A DNA stretch of 20,755 nt, from contig MU623661.1 in the NCBI GenBank assembly GCA_025201765.1, forward strand, positions 1 through 20,755, written 5' to 3'. Shown piece by piece: positions 1 through 9,531 of the stretch; the stretch's first letter is position 1; every line of letters begins with the position of its first letter. The stretch is from Daldinia sp. FL1419. Lineage: Eukaryota > Ascomycota > Sordariomycetes > Xylariales > Hypoxylaceae. The notes beneath the pieces are model-generated. The model searched no databases. It was not told the origin of the DNA and worked only from the letters and a program-made list of their open reading frames with translations. The position numbers and the translations under genes were made by a program.

Positions 1-257
1 TTTTAATATTATTAATATTATAATTATTTTATAATATAATTTTATTTTATATTTATTTTATTAATAATTATTAATTATAATATAAAATTTATAAAGGAAT
101 TAATTTTAAAAAGAAATATATATATATATTATTTTATTTTTAATAATTTATATTATATTTATATATTATTATTATAATAATCTTTTATTTAAGAAATTTA
201 ATTAATATTAAATACTTTATTATTCCCTAATAATAATCTGTTGTAAATCTTTAGTAA

Positions 258-332
258 CTTCCCGGTGTACCCAGGCTCAAGCCCTGACGAACACAACCCT
301 CCCTTCGAAAACGCACTCGCCCTCGCTCAGGC
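258..332. other. GC-rich island inside AT-rich block
   Basis: About 75 bases of normal, C-rich composition (starting CTTCCCGGTGTACCC) are surrounded on both sides by DNA with almost no G or C. There is no clear open frame across it. It may be an unmutated remnant of the element that makes up the block, or a small later insertion. No target duplication or terminal repeats were found. Confidence 0.5.
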
Positions 333-376
333 AAATAATTAATATAAATCTTTATAAATTAATCTTAATTTTAATA

Positions 377-688
377 TGCGTATTTTTATATAATATATTG
401 AAATTTATTAATCTTTTTTTAAAAAGTCAAAGAAAATTGGAAAAATCTCGGATAAATTATTTTATTTTATATTTCAATTGAAAACTTCAATTAGAAAATA
501 TGGGCCCTTACGGATTAATATTGGTTCCGCTGCACGCATTTATATATAATATATCCAAATTTATTAAATTATTTTTAAAAAATCCAAAAAAACCGGAAAA
601 ATCCCCGACCAACTTTATAATTATAATACTTATTATTAAAATCTAATCAAAAAATTTGAACCCTTACGGATTAATATCTGCTCCGATG
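377..688. repeat. 156-bp direct tandem duplication, two units
   Basis: Unit 1 is about 377-532 and unit 2 about 533-688. Matching landmarks lie exactly 156 bases apart: GGAAAAATC at 439 and 595, and CCCTTACGGATTAATAT at 505 and 661. Most differences are C/T or G/A transitions, as expected if the two units were mutated by RIP after duplication. The short GC-containing words that survive are the same in both units. No coding content was seen. Confidence 0.75.
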
Positions 689-920
689 TATGGAATTATA
701 ATAATTATTAATTTTGATTTAATTTTTACCTAAATTTTATAATATTTATTTAAATTAAATATAAAATATATTATTATTTTATTTAAATTTTATTTTATTT
801 AAATATAATTTCTTTATATTTAATTTTAATTTATTTTAATTAAACTTTTTTAATTTTGATTTTTATTATTATTTTATTTAAATTATTTAATTTATAAAAA
901 AAAAATTTGGGGGTTTTTTT

Positions 921-985
921 AATTTTTAATTTTTAATTTTTAATTTTTAATTTTTAATTTTTAATTTTTAATTTTTAATTTTTAA
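921..985. repeat. Microsatellite (AATTTTT)9
   Basis: Nine perfect consecutive copies of the 7-mer AATTTTT are followed by AA. It lies 40 bases from the boundary between the AT-rich block and the gene-bearing region. Confidence 0.95.
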
Positions 986-1025
986 TAATTAAAAAAAATT
1001 AATTAATTATTAACTAATTTTGCAA

Positions 1026-1255
1026 CCTTGGAGCCAGACCCTCTAGGTCTCCACAGCTCTTTTGGACATAAATAAGCCCTCAAGAGTTATCTTTCTTATC
1101 TGATTAGCTCAAGCAGATCATGGTCCTTCAAGAATCTTTTCTTTAGAGCCTTTGTACGATAATATATAGTTTCAATCCTTTCCCGAAGATATCCTCCTAT
1201 AAAGCGCTACCATTCGCAAATAATCATATATAGTAATTCTCTTATACGAATATAT
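1026..1255 (+). repeat. Diverged, truncated copy of dispersed short repeat (family S)
   Basis: This stretch aligns along its length with the inside of the 401-bp insertion at 15631-16031, in the same orientation. Shared words include GAGCYAGACCCTC (1031 and 15688), CCACAGCTCTTTTGGACATA, AAGATATCCTCYTATAA and GCGCTACCATT. It lacks the first 53 bases of the 401-bp copy, and similarity fades after about 1255 to 1295. Read on the minus strand, it also matches units of the satellite at 10037-12155 (CTGATCAG..AACTYTTGAGGGC). It sits exactly at the edge of the AT-rich block. Confidence 0.75.
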
Positions 1256-1690
1256 CGTTTTAGAATGGTTCTAAGAATCCCCCCCTTACCACTATGGTAC
1301 ATATCTAACCTTAATAGGTAGTGTACCTACGGTTTCATAATGTATAGTTACTCATAATTACATACATATATGTAGTTTCAAAATAGAATAATCTAGGAAT
1401 AGTGGGTCTTACCCGGCAGCTCTGACAATCTGCAACAATATCCAACATAAACTAGAAACCTCCAAAAAAAAAAAAAAAAACACATCTCCAGAACAAAGTC
1501 GCCCAAATGAGCCTTCGAAGCTACACGCCTGCCCAATATCCTAACATCCTAGCATCCTAGCGCTGTAACAACCTACCCTCTTTATCCGACCTACCCCTAC
1601 AACCTTTTTTGTTAGCGAACATCATCTGACAAATAAGCCCGGCAACCCTTGACGGCCTTCTTTCTTTCGAGGCCGAGCCCAAAATCCAAG
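1256..1690 (+). promoter_or_regulatory. 5' flank of the YIF1 homologue
   Basis: This 435-base stretch has no open frame. Composition rises to normal and becomes C-rich near the gene. It holds a run of 17 A at 1464-1480, a CCAAT word near 1534 and a small direct repeat of ATCCTAGC at about 1541-1562. No TATA box could be assigned with confidence. It is called the promoter region only from its position upstream of the start codon at 1691. Confidence 0.4.
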
Positions 1691-2782
1691 ATGCAACAAC
1701 ATCCAAACTACGGCCACTCTCCGCCACTTCACCATCCTGTACCACAGCACGTCTCTACCGTCCCACAGTTGCGATCACCACCACCACCGATGTCGTCGCA
1801 ACCTCAGCAGCAGGGCACATACGGGAATCCCTATCAACAGGGCGGTACGCCCGCTGGTAGTGGTAATGTCTTTGGCGCTTATGGCAATTTCATGAACGAT
1901 CCTATGGCCGCCCAGTTCGTCGGGACGGTTGGTCAGAATGCTTTCAAGCACGTCGAGCAGAATGTAGGTTTATCTATGAACCACTCGAATCACCCGGGAC
2001 CCAAGGTGAAGCTTACATTTCATATTGTCAGATGAACCGATGGGTCAACTTTTCGGCTCTCAAGCACTACTTTAACGTATCCAACAAATATGTCATCAAC
2101 AAGCTCTTCTTAGTGCTCTTCCCGTGGCGTCATAAGCCTTGGTCCCGAAGGCAGGCCGTAGGACCTAATGGGCAGGAGGGTTGGTATTTACCACCACGTG
2201 ACGATATCAACAGCCCCGATATGTACATTCCGGTCATGGCGCTTGTTACATATATATTATTGTCGACGCTGATAGCAGGGCTGCGGGGTCAGTTTCAGCC
2301 TGAGCTACTAGGATATACAGCTTCTACTGCAGGAGTTGTCGTCATACTCGAAATATTGCTCTTGAAGTTGGGGTGTTACTTTTTAAGTATATCGAACGAG
2401 TCTCAGCTTCTAGACCTCGTAGCCTACTCGGGATACAAGTTCGTCGGCATTATCGTAACTGTCGCCATCGCCGAGCTAATGAATGGGGGTAAGGGAACTG
2501 GCGGTTGGGTCGGATGGACAGTCTTCTTCTACACCTTTTTGGCGAATTCCTTATTTTTGGTGAGTAACAATCCTTTACAGAGTATCATATCGACAATGCT
2601 AATAAATGATTGTTCAGATGCGGTCGTTACGATATGTTTTATTACCAGAAAGTTCTGGAGGGGACGCACGAGGTCCGATGCAAACAGACACGCGGACGAA
2701 GCGAAACCAGCGGACACAGTTTTTGTTCGCTTATTCATACCTCGTACAATTTTTATTCATGTGGATTCTTAGCAGAGCGTAG
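1691..2782 (+). CDS. YIF1: YIF1 homologue (Hrf1/Yif1 family ER-Golgi membrane protein), three exons
   Basis: Yif1 partners Yip1 in ER-to-Golgi vesicle transport as a multi-pass Golgi/ER membrane protein. Exons are 1691-1963, 2032-2559 and 2618-2782, giving 321 aa; the yeast protein is of similar size. Both introns (68 and 58 bp) are GT..AG and fall between codons, and the second has a GCTAAT branch site. Residues 1-91 form a Pro/Gln-rich cytosolic tail (SPPLHHPVPQHVSTVPQLRS) ending in the conserved NAFKHVEQN block. Exon 2 starts MNRWVNFSALKHYFNVSN and carries the family motif YLPPRDDINSPDMYIPVMA (about residues 143-161). Hydrophobic segments lie near 156-175, 187-208, 226-240, 250-267 and 301-318. 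The C-terminus RTQFLFAYSYLVQFLFMWIL is typical of the family. ATG 1691 is the first in-frame ATG, with A at -3. The gene appears intact. An Mpv17-like gene follows 694 bp downstream on the same strand. Confidence 0.93.
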
Positions 2783-3476
2783 ATTACGCCTGTCAGGTTC
2801 TATCCATAGTTCTCGCAAATTCCATAGCGAGTGTCCTGTCCGCATAGGCCACGAGGGTATTATCGTATAGAAGAGCAACATATCTTAACTCTTGCAAACC
2901 TTGCTCTAATTGAAGAGTATAGTAACGAAGCAAGTTCAAGATTGTTCAACGTATACGTCGGCCTTCGAAGTTATGTTAATATAAATTAAACTAAAATAAA
3001 ATAATGCACGAAGAAATTTATTGAATAATACTCTACCATATTTTAAGATGCTTAACCATATATACAACATTTTCGTAGCAATGATACATGCATGTAAAAG
3101 CTTTACGGCGGACGCCTCTGGTTGGTTAGATTCCTTATGCATAATGCTGGCTTTTTCAGTACATCTTCCATGTAAATCTGGACCTTCATTAATACCTATG
3201 CGATTAGACATTTAAATCTTTAGACATCCTTCACAAATTTTTGGTCGACGCCATTTAAATCTCACCCCTACGTTATCCTACTTGAAGCGTAACGCAAGCC
3301 AATAATATTCGGCTAACAGCCAAGGTTGATATATTTACATATACATATACATATACATATACATAAAACTTCATCTCTGCCCAGATCAGGCTTCATTTTT
3401 ACCTATTTGGCATCATCACCATTATCTTCTTCTAGTTTCAAATTCGAATCGAGCGGCATCGCTCAGACACGTCGAT
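2783..3476. other. Intergenic region between YIF1 and the Mpv17-like gene
   Basis: There is no supportable gene here. Short open frames at 2936-3215 on both strands lack family resemblance and are treated as chance. An AATAAA word at 2995-3000, 213 bases after the YIF1 stop, could serve as its polyadenylation signal. A CT-rich tract (about 3412-3436) and the microsatellite at 3337-3365 precede the next start codon, as is common in fungal promoters. Confidence 0.5.
3337..3365. repeat. Microsatellite (ACATAT)n, nearly five copies
   Basis: The hexamer ACATAT is repeated without error over 29 bases, about 110 bases upstream of the Mpv17-like start codon. It lies in the probable promoter, so length variation could affect that gene; this is inference only. 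Confidence 0.95.
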
Positions 3477-4414
3477 ATGGCGTTTAACCCAATTATCATA
3501 GCTACGATTCAATCTGCAGTTCTCGCGGCTACGTCTAATCTCCTAGCGCAAGGCTTGACGGCATATCAGAACAAGGTATCACACTTAATTCCCTCAATTA
3601 AATACGATAGTTATTTCTATTAAACATACCTGTATATCTTCTCAAGAAATACGTATCTACCTACCTGTCAGTTTATTTTTTTAAGAGAATCTACCCTTGG
3701 ATTTAAACCGCTAATACAATCCGTAGGCGTCTCTTATCATCGATTGGGTACCAGTCTTTCAATTTGTCTTGTACTCATTTCTCAACGTGCCGCCTAACTT
3801 CTTGTGGTATGTCCAACCCCGCATGTATCTCACGAATAATATACTACAAGGAGCCTATATATGCTTCATTCTAACCATTCATTAGGCAAGAATTTCTTGA
3901 AGGGTCTTTTCCCGCGCACCATATAATACCCACGTCCGCCGCTGTAAAGTCCGCAGCAGCGAGCGACGAGAAGGAGCTTGAGAAGGAGCTTGAGAAAGAA
4001 GGAAAAGAGGGCAAGTTGGTGGAACGTAAGCTAAACATCGCTAATACGACTATCAAGATAATCCTAGACCAGACTGTCGGCGCGGTCGTCAATACCTTTC
4101 TCTTCAGCCTATTTATTCACTCCATCCAGCAGGCAATGCCGCGACCCTTGGGCTTGCCGCTTAGTGGCCCCGCTAAGAGCGTCCAGTATCTATCCTCCCG
4201 AGGCGCCGTCGACTATAGCAAGGTGAACTGGGCTGAAGTAGTTGCTCATAGCCGTGCCGAATTCTACAAACTTCTCGTCGCCGGCTGGAAGGTATGGCCA
4301 GTCATAAGCTTGATTAACTTTGCCTTCATAAAAAGCATTCAGGGTCGTAATCTCGTTGGAAGTCTCGCTGGAGTTGGATGGGGCATATATATGAGCCTTA
4401 TTGCCGCTCGTTAG
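3477..4414 (+). CDS. Mpv17/PMP22 family integral membrane protein, three exons
   Basis: Members of this family are small four-helix proteins of peroxisomal or mitochondrial inner membranes, linked to small-molecule permeability; the exact substrate is not known from sequence. Exons are 3477-3575, 3727-3806 and 3886-4414, giving 235 aa. Introns of 151 and 79 bp are GT..AG with CTAAT and CTAAC branch sites. The second splits a Trp codon (TG/G). The N-terminus MAFNPIIIATIQSAVLAATS is hydrophobic, followed by IIDWVPVFQFVLYSFLNVPP and NFLWQEFLEG. A charged insert rich in Glu and Lys lies at about residues 87-108. The family signature is at the C-terminus: WKVWP (194-198), NF (204-205), then a Trp at 225 and MSL near the end. 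ATG 3477 is the only suitable start for this exon. The gene seems intact. Whether it is peroxisomal or mitochondrial is undecided. Confidence 0.9.
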
Positions 4415-4849
4415 GAACGGGTGTTGGAACTGACATGGCCGAACTACGTGCTACTGCTATGTTCACGTTTATATGGTAACTGAAGATATTGCAAGGAATG
4501 CCGAATAGAATGGTGGATATACCATCTGCGATGTTATACTATACACGTTATTTCCGTATCTATTATAATGCATTATATGGAATAGCGACGGATGCACGCT
4601 CTCTTATTACGGCGATGCTTCAAACCATGGGAGAATATATAAAAGGCTGGCCACTATAGCATACGAATGTTTCCAATATAATTGAAATGAATTCTGCGAC
4701 TAGGTGTAGTAAGACGCTACGATAATATCGATCTAGCGACAGCTGCTGTAACACACACACCCTATCCAACCATTGTACCCTCGTATCCTAGTATGTCCAA
4801 GAAGAATCACGTCCTTCGGTCGAAACAGTATCAAAAAGAAAATCGGTTA
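4415..4849. other. Intergenic region, no gene seen
   Basis: Composition is normal and all frames are broken. It would hold the 3' end of the Mpv17-like transcript and, if the next candidate is real, the converging 3' end of a minus-strand gene. No hairpin, repeat or strong polyadenylation signal was recognised, apart from a short CA tract near 4752-4761. Confidence 0.5.
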
Positions 4850-5304
4850 CTAGTGAGACCTTTTAAATTCAAAAGCCAATCCATATAGGATCATCTTCCC
4901 ACTGAAACCATGCGGCGCCATATCGACAAGTCCCTCCTTAATGCCTGGTTCTCGGTAATCGATGTTATAAACCGGCCGGTTTCCAGTCGATATAACCAAT
5001 ACAACACCAGTCCGATATTCACTGCCGAGCTCGATGCTTAGCATCCGATGCATGCAATCGATTGAGAACCCGCATCGCAAACTGCCCGATTAAAAAGTCA
5101 GCAAGTCCTTCATTAAAATATAAAAGCGTGTGCTTCTAGAACAGCAACAGTTTTCACAGAGTCTTAGCTAGGGAAATCAACTGCTAGTGTGCTGGAAGGG
5201 TAATATAAGGCTATTTTCTGGTTTACGTACATTTTGCGAATTGTCAGCTCGCATTGCTCTGCCCAGTACCTCTTCGCCGAGCTAAGATCTTGGTTATAGG
5301 ACAT
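4850..5304 (-). CDS. Possible two-exon gene of unknown function, 101 aa
   Basis: This is a tentative model. Exon 1 would run 5304-5231 (ATG in ACCATGT) and exon 2 5081-4850. The intron between them (149 bp) has GTACGT at the donor, a CTGAC branch word at 5101-5097 and CAG at the acceptor. The two halves of the split codon fit (AT plus T), and the joined frame reads to TAG. The predicted protein starts MSYNQDLSSAKRYWAEQCEL and includes VVLVISTGNRPVYNIDYREP and DMAPHGFSGKMILYGLAF. No family, signal peptide or membrane segment is recognised. Against it: each open piece alone is short enough to occur by chance, and another minus-strand frame across 5340-5230 is also mostly open. Confidence 0.35.
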
Positions 5305-5763
5305 GGTAAAGTCCGAATATTTAGCGTATCCTCGATAACTACGCCTTAACTTGATATTACGAACGGAGCGAGGCGGGTTTCAAAAGGATATGTCGACGTT
5401 GCTAGGGCTGTGGACGTACTTGAGCTTCTAATCGTTGTAATATACACTCCGGTATATCTGTAATAATATGGCCTTATATTGATAACCTCCCCGATGTCAA
5501 TATGTCCCTTGAGTATCAGAGCAACTGCTCAATGCTTAACAAACTTTAGCGAAAGTTTGGGTGTTCTGGATTGCAGAGAGGGAGGTTCGTGTATACATGC
5601 AAAGCCCATATAACTTACTGTAGAGCTTTTGCTGCACAACTTAGAAATCGCACCGTCCTTTGTCTTATAGTATTATACTATTCCATTTTAGGGGGCGTTG
5701 AGCTATTGCCGCATTCAACATGACAAAGGAGATCGTATCTCCATGTCCTTCAGATAGGTTTAG
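5305..5763 (-). other. Region with broken minus-strand frames, possible decayed coding DNA
   Basis: No intact gene is seen. On the minus strand several frames stay open for 30-60 codons, separated by single stops. One runs about 5666-5345 with a TGA near 5530. Another continues the 5764-6036 frame past its TAA for about 33 more codons to a TAA near 5665. Such a pattern could be a decayed gene or chance, since open runs of this size are expected in DNA of this composition. No domain could be named. Confidence 0.25.
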
Positions 5764-6036
5764 TTATCCGAATAGGAGCATTGTTGGGTTTAGGCGTGCA
5801 CAAAGCATCAAATGATCATAGGGGTACCGCCGTGTTATTATATCAATATGGGTAAGTTGGAAAAAGAGACGTTCTTTGTCCACCGTACAGAATATAGTAT
5901 TCGAGTGTGCATACTTAATGATGACGAGCGGAGCGTACTTTGAATTTCTAAAGCTCTGGAGACTGTTTACATCGCGTGGTAGCCACTGCAGCAGGTGTAG
6001 TACCGCAATGTCTACGACAGGTGTATATTGGTACAT
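5764..6036 (-). CDS. Small hypothetical protein, 90 aa, doubtful
   Basis: The open frame runs from an ATG at 6036 to TAA at 5766-5764, 26 bases after the stop of the better-supported minus-strand gene. The translation has balanced composition (VDIAVLHLLQWLPRDVNSLQ, later FCTVDKERLFFQLTHIDIIT) but resembles no family I know. It has no clear signal peptide or membrane segment. After the TAA the same frame stays open for another 33 or so codons, so the stop could be a nonsense mutation of a CAA codon. It could equally be an extra exon of the upstream gene, a separate small gene, or chance. Confidence 0.25.
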   Translation of the reverse strand: MYQYTPVVDIAVLHLLQWLPRDVNSLQSFRNSKYAPLVIIKYAHSNTIFCTVDKERLFFQLTHIDIITRRYPYDHLMLCARLNPTMLLFG

Positions 6037-6062
6037 ATGCCAATGCGTATACCAATATACCT

Positions 6063-6745
6063 TTAACCCAACGCTGGAGCCGACTCGGATGGGGTTTCTC
6101 CATCAATACACGATGTTGCTTGTCCGATTGGGTTGTCTTTCCCAATTGCGGATTCTATATCATCGTCCGGATCTTTGGAAACTATATCCTTCTCTGACAT
6201 ATTGGCCTCGTCGCTTTCGGTTATTGGTTGGGAGGCCTTATAGAGATCAGTTACTACAGCAATAGGTTAGCAATAATTGTAGGCATATGAGGCGTAAATG
6301 CTAGCTCACATTTAAACCAGAACCAGACTCCACCCCCCTTGTATGGAAACCGGAATTCCTTTTGCGTCACATCCCAGGCCACTTGCCTTAGCCTTTCTTT
6401 AAGCTTGGGATTAGCGAATGTGCAAGTCTCTCTGATTTCTCGTCTGATTTCCGCTACGAGGGCCACACCTAGGCCTTCGTCTATCTCCCAATAGTCAGGT
6501 TTACGGCTATCTAGAGTCGCATTTTTACTTAGTACTATGTCCACTGTCTTTAGGATAGCTCGGTTAACGTTTCTCCATCCCTCTGCCGAGAGGATAGCTC
6601 CAGGGGCACCGGCGAGGGCAGTGTGCCTTCTATCATTAGATATGGGGGATTGGAGCGATTGACAGGATGGCCGTTTCGATTGTTGATGAGTGGTGTTTAC
6701 CCCCTTACCCTTATTGGGTACCCGTTCCTTTATGTTATTTGGCAT
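6063..6745 (-). CDS. Spliced gene of unknown family, 208 aa, two exons
   Basis: Exon 1 is 6745-6310 and exon 2 6253-6063. The 56-bp intron has GTGAGC at the donor, a GCTAACC branch site and CTGTAG at the acceptor. It splits a Leu codon (T/TA) in the correct phase. Without splicing, exon 1 would run straight into the TAG of the acceptor. The protein starts MPNNIKERVPNKGKG and has a basic, polar N-terminal third. A probable folded core at about residues 60-146 includes LGVALVAEIRREIRETC, LKERLRQVAWDVTQKEF and GGGVWFWFK. An acidic disordered tail (SEKDIVSKDPDDDIE) ends in ESAPALG. There is no signal peptide or membrane helix. The start is uncertain: the frame is open upstream to 6847 without an ATG and reads as helical protein, and a neighbouring frame could join with a one-base shift at the AAA run 6836-6838. 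No function is assigned. Confidence 0.65.
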
Positions 6746-7466
6746 GATGGTACGATACGCGCCGCGGAGTAAAGCGTTGAACAAGTTTTCTAGTTGTATA
6801 ATCGATTCGAGGTTCTTGACTAGACATGTAATAACTTTGTAGTAGATTTAGAAGTGATGCCACCTTAGATATATCAGATCTGACAGAGCAAGGTATAGAG
6901 AATATCCTAATCCAATAATTAGACTTTACGCCTAACAATGAAATACATGTCTCGATTCATATTGCTGTGTCGTAAACGTGAAAACAGACAACAAACGACA
7001 GTCAAGACATGAAAGCAGCCCATACGATAATTGTTGTCATCCCCTTTTTCTTCTTAGAAAATACGAACTGACAGACGTAACTTGGAAATATATTTTATTA
7101 CCTATCTAACCATGTCAACGTTAGATATGGGGATACATGAGCCTAGTGGTCGGTTGATATACATCCAAGTATACGGGGAAGACAAGGTCTGACATGTGGA
7201 AAGTGTGAAGCCTTAACTGATATCTTGTGACGGACAGATTCATTTCTAACCGGAGAGGGAAGTTGGGGTTGTTTGAGGCGTCGTGGAAGAGTAAGGATTG
7301 AATAGACGCCTGCTTCTATTTCTGCCACGGTAGCTGGTTGACTGGTGATACGTAGGAAGTGTATATGCTGCTATTGAAACGGTGTTTAGGCTACGAGTAT
7401 ATCGTGATTCACACAGAAAATATAGGCAGCGCCCCATTATGCTCTGAGTCGTCTTTGTGAGAGTTA
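6746..7466. other. Upstream region of the unknown minus-strand gene; possible missing 5' exon
   Basis: At 6847-6746 the exon-1 frame of the 208-aa protein stays open and continues its style (VITCLVKNLESIIQ, then LENLFNALLRGAYRT). This makes a longer N-terminus or an upstream exon likely. A second minus-strand frame is open 6938-6735 (SDISKVASLLNLLQ). From 6950 to 7466 only two overlapping minus-strand open frames are seen (7246-7491 and 7143-7328). Neither resembles a known protein, and the first runs into the transposon end. They are not called. Confidence 0.35.
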
Positions 7467-8228
7467 CAGTTATGGGACAAAAAAACCGCACACCTCAAAT
7501 TTATATATATATAATTTCAATAATTCCTTTTAATACCATAATATATAGATATTAATAATATATATATATAAAGTCATATTAAAATTTATTATAGATTTTA
7601 TTTATGAATTTAATTTTTGAAAAGAATCAATAAAAGAATCATAAAAAATAGGTTATTGTACAATGGATTTTAAATAAAATATAAAAATTATTTTAAACTG
7701 TAGAAACTCATTTTTAAATTTTAAAAAATATATTTATATAAAATTTAAGTATTTATTTATATATATAAAGTTTTTTTCATTGAAATAATTTAGATTAGTT
7801 AAATTATATTTAGTTGAATATGGTATGTTTTATAGAAAAACGTAGATTTTTTACCAAAATCCCTAAAATACATATATTTCAAAAGCTTATAACTTACTTA
7901 ATTTTATACCTAAAATCTTAAGGAAAGTTGTTTTATATATATAATTACTTATAATTTTTATTTATAATTTTCTTCAACTTTATTCTATATTATATATAAC
8001 TTTATATTAAATTATATTTTATACAAAAAACTAAACCTACTTATATCAACTATTTTAACACCAATCTTACATAATAATAAATATAATAAATCAAAATAAT
8101 TAGTTTATTAATTAAATAATTTAAAATAAAAAGCCAATCAATTTTATCTATTTTCTATATTAAGTTATTTAAGTTTGAATGTTAGGGGTACGAAATTTGA
8201 GGTGTGCGGTTTTTTTGCCCCATAACTG
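7467..8228. mobile_element. TA-flanked TIR element (Tc1/mariner-like or MITE), 762 bp
   Basis: Inverted repeats of 36 bp close the element: 7467-7502 (CAGTTATGGGACAAAAAAAC, then CGCACACCTCAAATTT) and 8193-8228 on the other strand. They differ at one position only (7477 A against G), a transition. Each end is flanked by TA (7465-7466 and 8229-8230), the target duplication of the Tc1/mariner/pogo superfamily, and CAGT is a common start in that group. The roughly 690 bp between them is very AT-rich and has no readable transposase. At 762 bp it is too short for an autonomous member, which usually exceeds 1.2 kb. It is therefore a deletion derivative or MITE, with an interior that looks RIP-mutated. 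Confidence 0.88.
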
Positions 8229-8730
8229 TAGGTATACCCAATCGGGATAGTGTTATTTATCAGTGGTACGCAATAGAGGTTAATTGAGAATTAGACGATT
8301 GCGCACCAAACGAGCAATGATCTTTGGGAGAGCAAGGTCACTGTAAATATGTGGCGTACCTACCTATGTAGCATGTGCAGTATATGGTAGGCTACCCGAT
8401 GGTGGACTTGGTTGCGTGACATGCATAAACAGCCTGCAGGTGGTAGAATTGGGGATGGGTACCCGCGCACCACAATTACAGTAAGGCAGCTGGGGATTTT
8501 CGGTAAGGAGAACTCTTCTGGGATGTAATAATACATAATTTCAAAAAAGGAACATGCAATAGTAGAACATGTTGTACGTAGTAAGAGAACGGGCAAAGGT
8601 CCGAGAGTTCGATTGATAGCATCGAAGAGGTATAAGATGATAAGCCTACCTATAACTAAGGTTAGTTATTTATTAGTCTGAAGTCTTCTCCTCGTGTCTG
8701 CAGTTTGATCGATGTAGTCTAGATGCGGGA

Positions 8731-8752
8731 TCGACTGAGCCTCGACTGAGCC
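8731..8752. repeat. 11-bp tandem repeat, two copies
   Basis: TCGACTGAGCC occurs twice in direct succession and is followed by a weaker related word (GAACTGACTCGG). No role is known. Confidence 0.8.
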
Positions 8753-9501
8753 AGAACTGACTCGGCGCACCCTTTGCGAATCTGTGATCCGCGGCTAGAA
8801 AGCCTGTAAGAACTTATAAGATGGATGGGATTGTCGCCTTAATGATACCTATGTAGGTAAGGGGGCAATTGGATGCAACTATTACAAGGTCGCAATTATA
8901 CGCCGGTGATACTCGATGAGGTCGTTTGATTTTACGAATAAATGGTTATAAGAAGAGTGATATATGTCTATATATCTACCCAGGTACCCCGTGTAATAAC
9001 CAACTAACCGTAGTATTTTGTATTTTAGATATCTGGTAATTTAGGATATTTATTAGAATATTAGTTAGAATATTAGTAAAGCTTGAAGATCTGAAGAGCT
9101 CCGAAAAGGTGAGCTGGTAATACTTTTCTCTTCTTATAATTGTGAAAAAAGATTACTGCTGTCAAGCTTTGAGAATGTTGCCTCTATCTTATGATACGAT
9201 ACCCCCGCCTCAGCTCATCGTTAATCATGTAGCAAACTGCGCGAATTATATTTTTAGGCGTAAAATGCCCATTTCAGCGTCGTATGAAAAACTAAGGCTC
9301 TTTGAGGCCTAAGTTTACACAAGACAAACTGAGACGGGTAAGAGGCAAAATATCCTGGAATGTTGAATCGCCTGTATGCAACTATGCTTTCAACACGTTT
9401 TGATGTTTGGTTACTCAACAGGTGACCACCGATTGACGTGTCGTTGCGAGTGATACGGTTGAAATTGATGAATATTTGAAGAAAAGAAAAGTTACACTAT
9501 C

Positions 9502-9531
9502 AAAAGGGTCAATATGGGATGACCCCTTTTT
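9502..9531. repeat. Hairpin-forming inverted repeat
   Basis: AAAAGGGTCA at 9502-9511 faces TGACCCCTTTTT at 9520-9531 across a loop of 8 bases, with one unpaired base in the stem. It is not next to a called gene, so a terminator role is not claimed. Confidence 0.6.

Larger units (their letters stand above)
1..1025. other. AT-rich, RIP-type gene-free block
   Basis: The stretch is nearly all A and T with abundant TA, TTA and ATT words and no open frame of note. Composition changes abruptly at about 1021, where normal sequence begins. This pattern is what RIP leaves in ascomycete repeats, so the block is read as decayed transposon DNA. No domain could be read in it. Three sub-features stand out and are listed separately: a GC-rich island at 258-332, a 156-bp tandem duplication and a 7-bp microsatellite. 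Confidence 0.75.

Noticed and set aside
1649..1690. Longer N-terminus for the YIF1 homologue starting at 1649
   Set aside because: Position 1649 is TTG, not ATG, and the residues it adds do not resemble the family. The ATG at 1691 is used instead.
5876..6265. Plus-strand open frame of 129 codons
   Set aside because: It starts at TTG and lies opposite the second exon of the spliced minus-strand gene and the 90-aa frame; the minus-strand reading has better splice support and composition.
7143..7491. Minus-strand open frames next to the TIR element
   Set aside because: They overlap each other in different frames, show no family resemblance, and one extends into the transposon end.
8600..8640. 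tRNA gene around GTTCGATTGA
   Set aside because: Only a B-box-like word is present; no A box, acceptor stem or anticodon arm could be folded.
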